Origin: Saprospirales bacterium GYS_P2D
GTDB taxonomy: Bacteria > Bacteroidota > Bacteroidia > Chitinophagales > Saprospiraceae
Direction of reading: 5' to 3'
Assembly: GCA_009833045.1 (NCBI GenBank)
Contig: WUUP01000006.1
Span: 273,369 to 337,368 of the forward strand
DNA: 64,000 nt
How positions within the stretch are numbered: the stretch's first letter is position 1; every line of letters begins with the position of its first letter. The position numbers and the translations under genes were made by a program. Of this stretch, positions 17,486 through 26,880 are shown piece after piece. A model generated the notes under the pieces. That model made no database searches. It was not told where the DNA came from and saw only the letters and a list, made by a program, of their open reading frames with translations.

Positions 17486-17956
17486 TTATTCCATTTCGAT
17501 CATGATGGCTTTCTTCTCGATGGAGTCGCCTTGATTGACATGTATAGCCTTGATGACGCCCTCACCAGGAGATTTGATTACATTTTCCATCTTCATGGCT
17601 TCGAGGATAAGGAGGGGAGTACCTTCTGATACGGTATCTCCGGCGCTCACCATGATATCCAGCACGAGTCCGGGCATAGGTGACTTAATATCTGTTATTT
17701 TTTGTGCAGTATTGAGCGATAGCCCCAGCTGCTGCACGAGTATATCGAAGTCATCTTGTACCTGTAGATGGTAGCTCTTATCATTCATAGAAAAAGCGAT
17801 CGTCTTAGCCTGTAGGTCTACTGCTATGTCATCTACAGTATAGGATGCATGCTGCCAGATCATATGATATCGGCCGTCCGCAGACTGTATGATATCTGGC
17901 TGTCTATCGATCTGGCTGAGATCGATATCGTGTTTTTCATTGACTTGTATCTTCAT
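17486..17956 (-). CDS. Biotin carrier protein of acyl-CoA carboxylase
   Basis: The 156-residue protein ends in a biotinyl domain with the canonical attachment motif EAMKMENVI, the Lys between the two Met being the biotinylation site, preceded by IKSPMPGLVLDIMV. The N-terminal half is a beta-rich linker seen in PccA-type carriers. The ATG at 17956 is preferred because it leaves a 1-bp gap from the acyl-CoA dehydrogenase stop; an upstream start at 17986 would overlap that gene by 29 bp. It links the separately encoded biotin carboxylase and carboxyltransferase of this operon. In animal and many bacterial enzymes the carrier is fused to the biotin carboxylase; here it is separate. Confidence 0.88.
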   Translation of the reverse strand: MKIQVNEKHDIDLSQIDRQPDIIQSADGRYHMIWQHASYTVDDIAVDLQAKTIAFSMNDKSYHLQVQDDFDILVQQLGLSLNTAQKITDIKSPMPGLVLDIMVSAGDTVSEGTPLLILEAMKMENVIKSPGEGVIKAIHVNQGDSIEKKAIMIEME

Positions 17957-17957
17957 A

Positions 17958-19112
17958 TCAGTAGGCTTTTTTGTACTCGACGCCATCGATTGACATCTTT
18001 GCTATTATTTCTTTCATGATCTCAGAAGTGCCTCCGATGATGGGGGCGCAGCGAGCATCACGATACACTTGAGCTATTGGATATTCTTCCATATATCCAT
18101 ATCCGCCAAACATCTGTAGGCATTCATCTACAAATCGGGTGTGCAGCTCAGCGGATAGCAATTTACACATCGAGCATTCATTTACAGCAAAAACTCCATT
18201 GTCGATTTGCCAGGCAGTATGGTAGATTAATTGGCGTACAGACTCGAGCTCTGACTTGATCTGAGCCATGCGATGACGTAGCGCTTGCATCTTGGCCAAT
18301 GGCTTGCCAAAGGCTTCTCGCTCTTGCATGTACTGCATAGTGATATCCCAGACGCCGTCCATCAGGCCTACACTATTCATAGCGAGGACGAGGCGCTCCA
18401 TCTGGAGTGACTCTGACAGATAGTAAAATCCCTTGCCGGCCTCACCCAGTAGATTCTCTTTGGGTACTCTGACATCCTCAAAAAACACCTCAGCTGTATC
18501 GGATGACCACCATCCGATCTTCTCCAGCTTGTTGCGACTCACTCCAGGACTATCGAGATCTACTATGAGTAGAGATAGTCCCTCATCAGTCATGCAGCAG
18601 AGGGTCATGTAGTCGGCGTAGTATCCATTAGTGATGAATATCTTGGAGCCATTGACGACGTAGTGATCTCCATCGAGTTTGGCTGTAGTCTTGAGCCCCT
18701 TGACATTGGAGCCTACATGTGGCTCACTCATGCCGAGAGCTGCTATCTTTTTACCGGCTATAGCTGGAGCTAAATATTTTTCTTTTTGAGTAGGAGATCC
18801 CGCATGCGATATGTGATTAGTAGCCATATAGATGTGGACTGCCATCGCTATCGCAAATCCACTATTGAGTGAGCGACTTAACTCTTCATTGAATACCACA
18901 TTGCTAAACATATCAGCCTGAAGTCCACCATATGCCTCCTCATGACAGATGCCGAGGTAGCCCATTTCTCCCATCTTTTCCCAGGCCCATCGAGGGATTT
19001 CTTTGTTCTTTTCCCATTCAGCGAAGTGTGGCTGGAGCTCTTTAGCTATGAACTCTCGGATAGTCTGACGAAATAAATGATGCTCTTCAGTTAGATAGGG
19101 TGATTTAATCAT
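17958..19112 (-). CDS. Acyl-CoA dehydrogenase
   Basis: The 384-residue FAD enzyme introduces the alpha-beta double bond into acyl-CoA and passes electrons to ETF. Visible family motifs are ALGMSEPHVGSNVKGLKT (FAD and substrate), FITNGYYADYMTLCC, and the C-terminal QMFGGYGYMEEYPIAQVYRDAR with IIGGTSEIMKEII. The catalytic Glu of most short- and medium-chain enzymes would fall in the final segment; the exact substrate class is not determinable. It is the first gene of the seven-gene minus-strand operon and is divergent from the TetR regulator, which probably controls it. Confidence 0.92.
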   Translation of the reverse strand: MIKSPYLTEEHHLFRQTIREFIAKELQPHFAEWEKNKEIPRWAWEKMGEMGYLGICHEEAYGGLQADMFSNVVFNEELSRSLNSGFAIAMAVHIYMATNHISHAGSPTQKEKYLAPAIAGKKIAALGMSEPHVGSNVKGLKTTAKLDGDHYVVNGSKIFITNGYYADYMTLCCMTDEGLSLLIVDLDSPGVSRNKLEKIGWWSSDTAEVFFEDVRVPKENLLGEAGKGFYYLSESLQMERLVLAMNSVGLMDGVWDITMQYMQEREAFGKPLAKMQALRHRMAQIKSELESVRQLIYHTAWQIDNGVFAVNECSMCKLLSAELHTRFVDECLQMFGGYGYMEEYPIAQVYRDARCAPIIGGTSEIMKEIIAKMSIDGVEYKKAY

Positions 19113-19222
19113 AATTTTATTCTGATTATCGGCCGCAAATTATAATTTTTAGGTGACCTTTCTCCATTTTAATGTTTAGAGCTTCAATATGTTTGCTCCA
19201 AATTTAATTTTTGAAGAAATCT

Positions 19223-19230
19223 TACTTTTG
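19223..19230 (+). promoter_or_regulatory. Bacteroidota-type -7 element of the TetR gene
   Basis: TACTTTTG matches TAnnTTTG and ends only 4 bp before the ATG at 19235. A start of transcription a few bases downstream would give a leaderless or nearly leaderless mRNA. No convincing -33 TTG at the usual spacing is visible. Confidence 0.45.
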
Positions 19231-19234
19231 ACGG

Positions 19235-19888
19235 ATGAGTGATGCTAAAAAAGTAAAACGAAAAGCGGGCCGTCCAAAGGAAAAGCTAAGTCTCAATACA
19301 GATGATATACTGAGAGTAGCGCTCCGCAGTTTTGCTAAGAAAGGATATGGTGGTGTGACTCTTCATGCACTGGCTAAGGAGACTGGAGTGGCGGACTCAT
19401 TGCTCCACTATCACTTTGGTAATAAGGAGGAACTTTGGAAACGATCACTCAAGCTTGTAGGTGATATCATTTACAAAGAATTAGATAATCTTTTTCGCCT
19501 CATTAATGATATGGAGGGGCTGGAAAAGCTCCGACTGTACAATAAGAAAATAGTCCAAGTATCGGCTGAGTATCCTGAGTTTCAACAGGTAGTGGTTCAG
19601 GAGGTATTTTCGGATTCTGGCAGGTCGGCATGGCTGATAGAGACCTTACTACAGCCTACTTTTCAGTTTATGGAGGACATATTGATCCAAGAGAAGCAAA
19701 AAGGCACTATTAAAGATGTGCCCGGAGCTACGCTAAATAGCTTTATCATAGGCTCCATCACGACTCTGTTTTCTCGGTCCTTTCAGATGAAGATCATGTA
19801 TGGTATTGACTCTTTTGATCCGTCAGTGGTAGACAGCCATGCTGACATCATCAATGATCTCATTTTTCATGGCTTGATGAAGGATTAG
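19235..19888 (+). CDS. TetR-family transcriptional regulator
   Basis: The 217-residue protein has a basic N-terminal arm (KKVKRKAGRPKEK) and a TetR HTH at about 25-70: VALRSFAKKGYGGVTLHALA followed by VADSLLHYHFGNKEELW. The remainder is helical, as expected for a ligand-binding and dimer domain. It is divergent from the propionyl-CoA operon with a 122-bp spacer, the usual layout of an acyl-CoA-responsive local repressor. The ligand is not shown by the sequence; an acyl-CoA is inferred from the neighbours. Its stop overlaps the convergent GAF gene by 4 bp. Confidence 0.88.
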   Translation: MSDAKKVKRKAGRPKEKLSLNTDDILRVALRSFAKKGYGGVTLHALAKETGVADSLLHYHFGNKEELWKRSLKLVGDIIYKELDNLFRLINDMEGLEKLRLYNKKIVQVSAEYPEFQQVVVQEVFSDSGRSAWLIETLLQPTFQFMEDILIQEKQKGTIKDVPGATLNSFIIGSITTLFSRSFQMKIMYGIDSFDPSVVDSHADIINDLIFHGLMKD

Positions 19889-22242
19889 ACCTTGAGCAAG
19901 GATATTTTCTCACCCTCCATGACGACTTCATCAGTCTCTATCCGAGAGCTATAGTCTACGCTGACTCTGATAGCTCTGAGACCTACTACTCCTTGGAGGT
20001 TTTCGATCTGTACGATTTCCATGTCATTTTTGAGTAGTCCTGCATAGATCAGATAGTTAATATGAGTCTTATACTCCTCGAGATCACTCTGCTGGGTGAA
20101 TACTATGACCATTTTTCCTGGCTGAGTGAGTCGCTCGTCGGTATTGATGATGTGAGCTTTATCTATACGTTTTTTGATGATCTCGTATCGAGCATTGTAG
20201 GCACCATCTACGTCAAACTGTTTTTCGTCCATACGATAGCGTATGGATAGCGGACTGCTATAGATCATGATGAGACTGGCTACATCGAGAGGTAGTGGCA
20301 GTGACTTTTTCAATGCATGATGCTCTCGCTCCATCTCACATAGGGCCTTGAGCTGCCACAGGTGCAGATTTCGCAGATATAGCTTGTTGAATGGCTTTTT
20401 AGGAGCGAGGCTTTGACCGATGAACATATTGTGCTCGACACCATCCGTCTTATATCTCTCAAAATAGTGTGGATAGATCTTCTGAGCCGCTTTTTGCTTA
20501 CGATCTATAGAGCTGGCAAAATTTTGTCCAATGATCTCCAAAGTTTTATCGTAGTCCTGTCGGGCCTCATATATGATGCCGAGACGAGGATGAATTTTTT
20601 TCTTGTATTGCTCGACTGATTTTTCGATGTGCTCATCCATCTCGCTCAGCTCATTGAGTAGGGGCGTGATATCATTTTTGAGAAATGCTATGACCTCTTG
20701 TTCGATACCTGCGGCCAAGTCCGAATTAATCTGCTCGATCATCATGTGCGTCTGAAAGCTGAGACTTTCTATGAGTGGCATTTCTACTTTGGCTTGAGCC
20801 ATTTCCAGAATCTCCATGACCATGGAGAGCTGAGTAGAGAGATCTTGAGCGATAGCGTCATTACGAGCTATAGATGAGCCAGAGATATCTATCTGGCCAT
20901 ATAGAGCATAAAGATTATCAAATTTGATCTCATCGAATGAAATCTCTTCGCCTCGCTCTGTCGTCTCGAGGAAATGCTCTGCCTCTTCGAAAAAACGCCA
21001 CTCTACGGATGGGTGTATCGCAGTGCACTCAGTCTGTATGATAGCGGAGAGCTTATTGGAGTATCCGTCGAGATAGGCCTTCATCGCTGAGGTCGCTACA
21101 GGGATGATCGTCTCGAGTTGTTTCTCGAATATATTGTTGAACTGATAGGGCTTTTTAGAAGCGAACTCTAAAATCCCTATGGTCTTGTCACCATCGACAA
21201 TAGGGGCGGCCATGTAGCTTTGATAGCCCAGGTTCAACAATCCCTTGATAATACCTAAGGTATCTTGTTGATCCTTAAGATCACTGACATTCGCTAATAT
21301 GAGATTCTGCTTATGCTCAAATAAATGCTTGCGAGAATTATGGCAGAATAATTCATCAGAGTCGCACTCGTCTTGATTTGGCAGACCAATGCATGGTTGG
21401 CTTTCTTCCAGTTTGATGAGATGCTGTTTATTTTCATCATACAGTAGTAGATCAATCTCAAGATCAGGTATCAATAAAAAGGATCTGAGTACTTCGATGA
21501 GTTCGTCGTTATGTCGATCGTGATGTTTGTATTGATTTTTTACTATCAAAAGATCCTTGAATCGGCTGAGAGCTACTTCCTTGGTAGCATCGTATAGATT
21601 GATTATGCCAAAACCATTGATCAACCAAGATTGAGGTGGAAAGTAAGTCTTCCAAAGCTCAATATTGTTTCCTGAATGTAGTAGATTATGGATTTCTTTC
21701 TCATTGATCTCAGGTGGTGTACCTACAGGAGTGACCTCATAAAACTCTCCATTCATCAGGGCTCTATAGTGACGGAGGATACCATCATCGTCCCTCACAT
21801 CGCAAAAATGTGACATACTCAGATTGATATCTACATCATAGTAGGTCTTGAGGATGAGTGCACAGGATACGATGTAGTAGAGCTCCTGCTCTTTATACTC
21901 TTTGACTGAACCGAAACTCACATTGCCCTCCGTGCCAAAAATACTTTTAAATCGATCTGATCGAAAAAGAATGTGATCATCAAAAGGAGATACAGCTATT
22001 TTGATTTCATTGTTGAGCAGAGAGGGAGGGAATAACTGATTCATCAGTAGCGATATATCCTCTTGATATTTATCGAGATCTTGCCCTTGCTCTAATCCAT
22101 TGATCAGGTCTTCTTTGTGAGCTATATTTTTTAATACAAAAGCTGCTCCACGTGCTACGATATCATTCTCTGACTGCGACTGCAGAGCGATGCTGTCTAT
22201 TAGTTTTTTGAAACCTAATTTTTGTATAAATGGTGAGTCCAT
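19885..22242 (-). CDS. Large GAF-domain protein of unknown role
   Basis: The protein (785 residues from the preferred ATG at 22242; 810 from an ATG at 22317) contains one recognisable GAF-like domain around 290-410, including LGYQSYMAAPIVDGDKTIGI and LEFASKKPYQFN. The rest is mostly helical, with a long charged stretch (about 480-620) likely to include coiled coil. The start at 22242 is favoured because MDSPFIQKLGFKKLIDSIAL begins a well-formed N-terminal helix; the extra 25 residues look like untranslated leader. No kinase, cyclase or HTH domain follows, so it is not an ordinary sensor enzyme. Similar large GAF proteins occur in Bacteroidota without known function. Confidence 0.7.
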   Translation of the reverse strand: MDSPFIQKLGFKKLIDSIALQSQSENDIVARGAAFVLKNIAHKEDLINGLEQGQDLDKYQEDISLLMNQLFPPSLLNNEIKIAVSPFDDHILFRSDRFKSIFGTEGNVSFGSVKEYKEQELYYIVSCALILKTYYDVDINLSMSHFCDVRDDDGILRHYRALMNGEFYEVTPVGTPPEINEKEIHNLLHSGNNIELWKTYFPPQSWLINGFGIINLYDATKEVALSRFKDLLIVKNQYKHHDRHNDELIEVLRSFLLIPDLEIDLLLYDENKQHLIKLEESQPCIGLPNQDECDSDELFCHNSRKHLFEHKQNLILANVSDLKDQQDTLGIIKGLLNLGYQSYMAAPIVDGDKTIGILEFASKKPYQFNNIFEKQLETIIPVATSAMKAYLDGYSNKLSAIIQTECTAIHPSVEWRFFEEAEHFLETTERGEEISFDEIKFDNLYALYGQIDISGSSIARNDAIAQDLSTQLSMVMEILEMAQAKVEMPLIESLSFQTHMMIEQINSDLAAGIEQEVIAFLKNDITPLLNELSEMDEHIEKSVEQYKKKIHPRLGIIYEARQDYDKTLEIIGQNFASSIDRKQKAAQKIYPHYFERYKTDGVEHNMFIGQSLAPKKPFNKLYLRNLHLWQLKALCEMEREHHALKKSLPLPLDVASLIMIYSSPLSIRYRMDEKQFDVDGAYNARYEIIKKRIDKAHIINTDERLTQPGKMVIVFTQQSDLEEYKTHINYLIYAGLLKNDMEIVQIENLQGVVGLRAIRVSVDYSSRIETDEVVMEGEKISLLKV

Positions 22243-22410
22243 AGACCTATGTATCTTGTAATAATAAGAAGTGTTGGATGATGCTTTTAGTTCACTGCCA
22301 ATAATAGAAGGTGCCAAAATCCTGCCACTATAGAATATTGGTCACAGAAATAAATCGAATTTCAGAAGTATCGCTATCTTTTCCGACGAATTTCACAAAC
22401 TAACTGACTT

Positions 22411-23136
22411 ATGACTGCTCTTCTTGGCGAATTGATTGGCACTGCTATTCTCATGATTTTAGGCAATGGGGTCAATGCTAATGTCTCTCTTAATAAAGCA
22501 TATGGTAAAGATAGTGGCTGGATAGTCATCACTTTTGGGTGGGCTATGGCTGTCTTCATAGCTGTATTCATCACCGCTGCTGCGAGCGGGGCACATCTGA
22601 ATCCTGCCGTGACTATAGGTCTCGCCGTGACGGGCGACTTTAGCTGGGCGCAGGTGCCGGGATATCTTGGCATGCAGGTGCTGGGGGCTATGATAGGAGC
22701 TTTTTTGATCTATCTGACTTACTACGATCACTATGATGACACTTCGGCTACAGATCCCGATACGGTGAGAGGTACATTTTGTACAGGACCTGCTATACCA
22801 CATACATTTAGAAATGTTTTGTCAGAGGTGGTGGGCACCTTCGTATTAGTCTATGCGGTGCTGCACATAGCAGGGGCCACTGTCGGATCACAGTCTGCTT
22901 CACTTGGTGCGCTGGATGCATTGCCAGTGGCATTTGTGGTTTTGGGTATAGGTATGTCGCTGGGAGGGACTACAGGATACGCTATTAATCCTGCTCGGGA
23001 CTTTGGTCCTCGGCTGGTGCACAGTCTGGTGCCGCTCAAGAATAAGAAAACAGACTGGGGCTATGCTTGGATCCCGATCGTAGGACCAGTGATCGGAGCC
23101 GTAATAGCAGCCGGAGCTAAGCTGCTATTAGGCTGA
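22411..23136 (+). CDS. glpF: MIP-family channel, aquaglyceroporin type
   Basis: The 241-residue integral membrane protein has six hydrophobic segments and both half-helix signatures: NPAVT (in GAHLNPAVTIGLAV) and NPARD (in YAINPARDFGPR). The Asp after the second NPA is characteristic of glycerol facilitators, so glycerol or a similar small polyol is the likely substrate in addition to water. No glycerol kinase or glycerol-3-phosphate dehydrogenase lies next to it. It converges on the SDR gene with an 8-bp gap. Confidence 0.9.
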   Translation: MTALLGELIGTAILMILGNGVNANVSLNKAYGKDSGWIVITFGWAMAVFIAVFITAAASGAHLNPAVTIGLAVTGDFSWAQVPGYLGMQVLGAMIGAFLIYLTYYDHYDDTSATDPDTVRGTFCTGPAIPHTFRNVLSEVVGTFVLVYAVLHIAGATVGSQSASLGALDALPVAFVVLGIGMSLGGTTGYAINPARDFGPRLVHSLVPLKNKKTDWGYAWIPIVGPVIGAVIAAGAKLLLG

Positions 23137-23144
23137 TCGTATCT

Positions 23145-23900
23145 CTATGCGGTCTGGCCACCATCGATAGGGAGGCTGAGACCTGTGACAAAGCTACTCT
23201 TCTCATCGGCGAGCCATAGGATGGCATTGCTGATATCAGAGACTTCACCATATCTACCTACTGGTATAGTCCGGAGTAGTGCTTCTTCGAGTTCGGCTTT
23301 CTGCTCAAACATCCCCTCTACCAATGGTGTACGGGTGAACACTGGACATACTGCATTCACTCGGATCTTAGTACGTGCATATTCGAGAGCTGCCGTCTTA
23401 GTCATGCCGATCACAGCATGCTTGCTGGCTACGTAGGCGAGCTGCCTAGGTAGGGCTCTCATGCCGGCGATAGAGGCGATATTGATGACCACACCTTTGC
23501 CTGATTTCTCCATATGAGCGAGCTCTTCTTTCATACAGTAGAATACTCCTGTCTGATTGATCCCGATCACATGATCCCAGTCGTCCAGCGTGTGCTGAGC
23601 CGTTTTGTAGGGGTGTTTCCCTCCAAGACCGGCGCTATTCACAGCGACGTCCAGCCCTCCGTAGTCTGCGATCACCTGCGCCACTACTGACTTGACGTTG
23701 TCATAAGATCGGACATCGAGAGGATAAAATTTTGCTTTGATCCCTTGAGCGATGAATGACTTCTCTACGGACTTGCCGTTTTCTTCATTCCAGTCAGCGA
23801 TGGCTACATGAGCACCCAGCTGGCCAAACTCTCGAGCACAGTCTTTTCCTATGCCAGAGGCTCCGCCAGTGACAAATACAGTTTTGTTCTTAAAACTCAT
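23145..23900 (-). CDS. Short-chain dehydrogenase/reductase
   Basis: The 251-residue classical SDR has the nucleotide-binding TGGASGIGKD, the NSAG motif, the catalytic Ser region INIASIAGMRALP and the YVASKHAV active-site YxxxK. The C-terminal part ends SFVTGLSLPIDGGQTA, as in 3-oxoacyl and hydroxyacyl SDRs. It is 18 bp downstream of a MaoC-type hydratase gene on the same strand, so the pair probably acts on acyl-CoA or related hydroxyacyl intermediates. The exact substrate cannot be assigned. Confidence 0.88.
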   Translation of the reverse strand: MSFKNKTVFVTGGASGIGKDCAREFGQLGAHVAIADWNEENGKSVEKSFIAQGIKAKFYPLDVRSYDNVKSVVAQVIADYGGLDVAVNSAGLGGKHPYKTAQHTLDDWDHVIGINQTGVFYCMKEELAHMEKSGKGVVINIASIAGMRALPRQLAYVASKHAVIGMTKTAALEYARTKIRVNAVCPVFTRTPLVEGMFEQKAELEEALLRTIPVGRYGEVSDISNAILWLADEKSSFVTGLSLPIDGGQTA

Positions 23901-23918
23901 TTATACTTTTATCATTGA

Positions 23919-24374
23919 TTATTCAAACATGAGTGAGATCATCTGCGCTATGCAGGCAGGCTTTTCTACACCTTTGATCTCGATGGCACAGTCCCAGGTT
24001 GCTTTGACTCCATTATCTCCATAGTCTTCAATATTAGCTATTTTAAAATTGCATCGGAGGAGACTCCCAACAGGCACCGGATGAGGAAATCTCGCTTTGT
24101 TGAGGCCATAGTTGACTCCCATTTTGGCACTTTCTACATGTACAGTATCCTCTATAAATTTTGGGATCAGAGATAGTGAGAAGAATCCATGGGCTATCGG
24201 AGCTTTGAAAGGTGACTCTCGCTTAGCTCGCTCTGGGTCAGTATGTATCCACTGAAAATCCTTTGTCGCATTGGCAAAGTCATTCACGAGGTCTTGCGTC
24301 ACCTCAAACCACTCAGGAGAGGTAGCTTCTTTACCTATTGATTCTTTTAGTTCGGATAGATTTTTGAATTTCAT
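23919..24374 (-). CDS. MaoC-like (R)-specific enoyl-CoA hydratase
   Basis: The 151-residue single hot-dog domain carries the hydratase signature in FANATKDFQWIHTDPERAKR and APIAHGFFSLSLIPKF, containing the catalytic Asp/His pair of (R)-specific enoyl-CoA hydratases. Length fits a stand-alone MaoC domain. It is the first gene of a two-gene unit with the SDR and has an inverted repeat directly upstream of its start. Role in fatty acid or polyhydroxyalkanoate-type metabolism is inferred only. Confidence 0.85.
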   Translation of the reverse strand: MKFKNLSELKESIGKEATSPEWFEVTQDLVNDFANATKDFQWIHTDPERAKRESPFKAPIAHGFFSLSLIPKFIEDTVHVESAKMGVNYGLNKARFPHPVPVGSLLRCNFKIANIEDYGDNGVKATWDCAIEIKGVEKPACIAQMISLMFE

Positions 24375-24375
24375 G

Positions 24376-24398
24376 ATTGCTGTTTGTTGTACAGCAAT
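24376..24398 (-). promoter_or_regulatory. Inverted repeat before the MaoC gene
   Basis: ATTGCTGT (24376-24383) and ACAGCAAT (24391-24398) form a perfect 8-bp inverted repeat with a 7-bp centre, immediately upstream of the start codon at 24374. A TATATTG element overlaps its distal arm. It could be an operator or a leader hairpin. Confidence 0.45.
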
Positions 24399-24469
24399 AT
24401 ACCCTATAGTCGAGTAGCACAGACAGATACTGGACTGATTAAATTGGCAAATCTGAAGAGCGCTTTGTT

Positions 24470-26365
24470 TTAGAGTTCGACTCGCTGAAGTTCTTGAGCA
24501 TACTCATTTCGGATAAGAGGTAGCTCTACGAAAAAGTCAGTACCTCGACCATCTTCGGATTCAAAATAAATCGATCCACCCATGCTTTCGACCATATTAG
24601 CAGCGATCGCCAGACCGAGGCCTGAGCCACTCGATTTAGTGGTGAATTTTGGTTTGAAGATTTGATCTTTCATCTGATCGGGGATGCCAGCACCATTGTC
24701 ACGGACACGGATGATGGCTTTCGTTTCTTCTTTCCAGAGCTTAAGCTCGATAACTCCTTTTCTATCTGAAGGTATCGCTTGGATAGAGTTTTTGACGAGG
24801 TTATTGAGGATACGGACGAGGTGATTTTTATCAGCATATACGCCTATGTCATCGATCGGCTCGATGAGGCGGATATCCATATCTTCTCTCTTGCGAAATA
24901 GATCGTGGATGGTCTCTGCAATGTTATTGAGGATTACCTTTTCGTTATTCGCTCTTGGTAGGCTGCCAAAGTTGGAAAACTCATCAGCGATCTGCTTTAA
25001 GTTTTCTACCTGGCTCATGAGAGTGCTACACATGCGGAGTGTGATCTGCTCGATATCATCTCGCTCCATAGAGATGCAGCGCTCGAGATGCTGTAGGCTG
25101 AGTTTCATCGGAGTGAGTGGATTTTTGATCTCGTGAGCTACCTGCTTAGACATCTCACGCCAAGCACTATCTCGCTCCGTCTGAGCGAGCAGTTGGGCAT
25201 TGTCTTCGAGCTTTTCGATCATTTGGTTGTACTCATGGATGAGCTTGCCGATTTCATCTTGCCCTTCCCAGTTTATTTTTTTATTCGTTTTATTGAGTTT
25301 TACGGCTTTTAGAGTTTTGCCCAACTCCACCAACGGCGTACGGATATATTCTGATAAAGAAATCGAAATGACAAATCCGATCAAGAATAGAAATACATAG
25401 GTATTGAGTAGAGCCTGAGTAAATCGACTCTGAAAATCAGGAGCAAAGTCTCCTGGCGCAAGTAGCTTGATCTGATAGACTGACACGAAACCAATAGCAA
25501 CGAAGCTGAATATCAGTGTAACCAAGATCGAAAACTGTATCCTATAGCGTAGTTGGGAGTGATTCTTAAAGCTGAAGTCCCATTCTACAGGTAGAATCTG
25601 CCATTTTTGATTGGCTATAGCCAAAGGCACATATAACAAGGCGCTCAAGATGAAGATCAATGAGAATAGGGAGAAAGCATTAATGAGAGGGATATGATCA
25701 TTGAGTATAAATACACTCTCAGAGTGAAATATCAAGAGGGCTAAAAAAGAACCCAATACTATGGTCCATACGACCAGCCAGATGAGAGTCGGACGCTTCT
25801 GATCTAAGAATAAATCAAGTAATAAGAAGTAGACCGCACAGATGACAGAAGCAAAAATCGATATATCTACAGAGTGATAGGTGAAACTCACTAAGATCGC
25901 ACTGACGATACTGTAGTAGATGAGTTTTTCATTATTGGAGCGGAGGTGTATAGCTTTCTGCGAGTGATAAAGTACGAGGTGTATCGCCCATATAGAAGTA
26001 ATCAGCGCTAATACAGTAGCAAAGGATATCCAGCTAAAATCTGTGATAAGATTGACCGAAAACCAGCCTAAAGGCACGATATTTTTAATGCTGAGTGCTA
26101 ATCCGCTGATTAGGATACCATTTGCCAGACCCATGAGGATATGACCATGGCGATGTGTGACGCTATTAGACCGCTCATCGGTGAATAGGCTGATCGGGAA
26201 AAGTGCGATGGTGAATACCAAAAAGGGTATAGGGCTCCAAGAGTGGAGCTGATGCCACACAAGGATGACGCTGGATAGAGCGATGAGTAGGGCATAGGGG
26301 ACATGTCGTCGTGAGATGGATAGGGCAGTCCCTGCCAGGTATTTGTCAAACGTCGTTTTCACCAA
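24470..26365 (-). CDS. NtrY-like membrane sensor histidine kinase
   Basis: The 631-residue protein has about eight hydrophobic segments in the first 320 residues, a further transmembrane helix (YVFLFLIGFVISISL), then a HAMP-like linker. The HisKA domain has the phospho-accepting His in VAHEIKNPLTPMKLSLQHLE, and the HATPase domain shows NLVKNSIQAIPSDRKGVIEL, DNGAGIP and GSGLGLAIAANMVESMGGSI. The HExKNPLTPMK form is typical of NtrY/NtrB-type kinases that pair with NtrC-family regulators. Such a regulator is encoded at 44056-45330, but their pairing is inference. No periplasmic sensor domain of known type is seen. Confidence 0.88.
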   Translation of the reverse strand: MVKTTFDKYLAGTALSISRRHVPYALLIALSSVILVWHQLHSWSPIPFLVFTIALFPISLFTDERSNSVTHRHGHILMGLANGILISGLALSIKNIVPLGWFSVNLITDFSWISFATVLALITSIWAIHLVLYHSQKAIHLRSNNEKLIYYSIVSAILVSFTYHSVDISIFASVICAVYFLLLDLFLDQKRPTLIWLVVWTIVLGSFLALLIFHSESVFILNDHIPLINAFSLFSLIFILSALLYVPLAIANQKWQILPVEWDFSFKNHSQLRYRIQFSILVTLIFSFVAIGFVSVYQIKLLAPGDFAPDFQSRFTQALLNTYVFLFLIGFVISISLSEYIRTPLVELGKTLKAVKLNKTNKKINWEGQDEIGKLIHEYNQMIEKLEDNAQLLAQTERDSAWREMSKQVAHEIKNPLTPMKLSLQHLERCISMERDDIEQITLRMCSTLMSQVENLKQIADEFSNFGSLPRANNEKVILNNIAETIHDLFRKREDMDIRLIEPIDDIGVYADKNHLVRILNNLVKNSIQAIPSDRKGVIELKLWKEETKAIIRVRDNGAGIPDQMKDQIFKPKFTTKSSGSGLGLAIAANMVESMGGSIYFESEDGRGTDFFVELPLIRNEYAQELQRVEL

Positions 26366-26441
26366 AAGAGAATTTAAATATTAAAGATAATTATAATATG
26401 AATATTTTGGGCGATATCGAGTGTTGATTTGATAGATGGAC

Positions 26442-26449
26442 TAATTTTG
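26442..26449 (+). promoter_or_regulatory. -7 promoter element of the RNase P RNA gene
   Basis: TAATTTTG matches TAnnTTTG and lies 4 bp upstream of the P1 helix start at 26454, so transcription would begin right at the RNA 5' end. A TTG is present further upstream, but its spacing is shorter than usual. Confidence 0.55.
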
Positions 26450-26808
26450 TCTCTGCATCTGACTCTGTCGCTGCTGATCAATGGATCAGGGGAGGAAAGT
26501 CCGGACAACGTAGAGCATCGTACCATCCGACAGATGGGGCGTCCCTCGGGACGTACAGATAGTGTCGCAGAAAGCTATACCGCCCTGAGCGATCAGGGTA
26601 AGGGTGAAAACGTGTGGTAAGAGCGCACGACTGTCGGTAGTAATATCGACAGTGGATAAACCTTGCGAGTTGCAATGTCACGTATATTTTGATCCAGCGA
26701 TGGGTAGGCTTGCTCGGCCGAGTATGTCAAAAGGGGTAGACAGCGTAGATAAATGACAGAGCCCGTATATCGGGGACAGAATCCGGCTTATGAGGATGCA
26801 CTTTTTAT
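26450..26808 (+). ncRNA. rnpB: RNase P RNA (bacterial type A)
   Basis: The catalytic RNA of RNase P, which matures tRNA 5' ends, is recognised by its conserved core. GAGGAAAGTCCGGACA lies at 26492-26507, and the matching 3' element ACAGAATCCGGCTTAT is near 26777-26792. TGCATC (26454-26459) pairs with GATGCA (26795-26800) as helix P1, which fixes the ends of the RNA. Total length of about 350 nt fits type A. The ends given are approximate to a few bases. A strong hairpin terminator follows at 26821-26852. Confidence 0.95.
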
Positions 26809-26820
26809 ATGTAAAAGAGA

Positions 26821-26852
26821 AGAGGGCTTAACGATTGATCGCTAAGCCCTCT
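26821..26852. terminator. Bidirectional hairpin terminator between rnpB and porV
   Basis: AGAGGGCTTA (26821-26830) pairs with TAAGCCCTCT (26843-26852). An inner CGA/TCG extension and one A-C mismatch leave a 4-nt loop. It is followed by TTT on the plus strand and by TTTT-rich sequence on the minus strand, so it can end both rnpB and the porU-porV transcript. Confidence 0.85.
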
Positions 26853-26880
26853 TTGCTGATATATTTCTGAATCTCTGTGA

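Noticed and set aside
22374-22803. Minus-strand open frames opposite the aquaporin gene
   Set aside because: They are antisense shadows; the plus frame has both NPA motifs and membrane segments.
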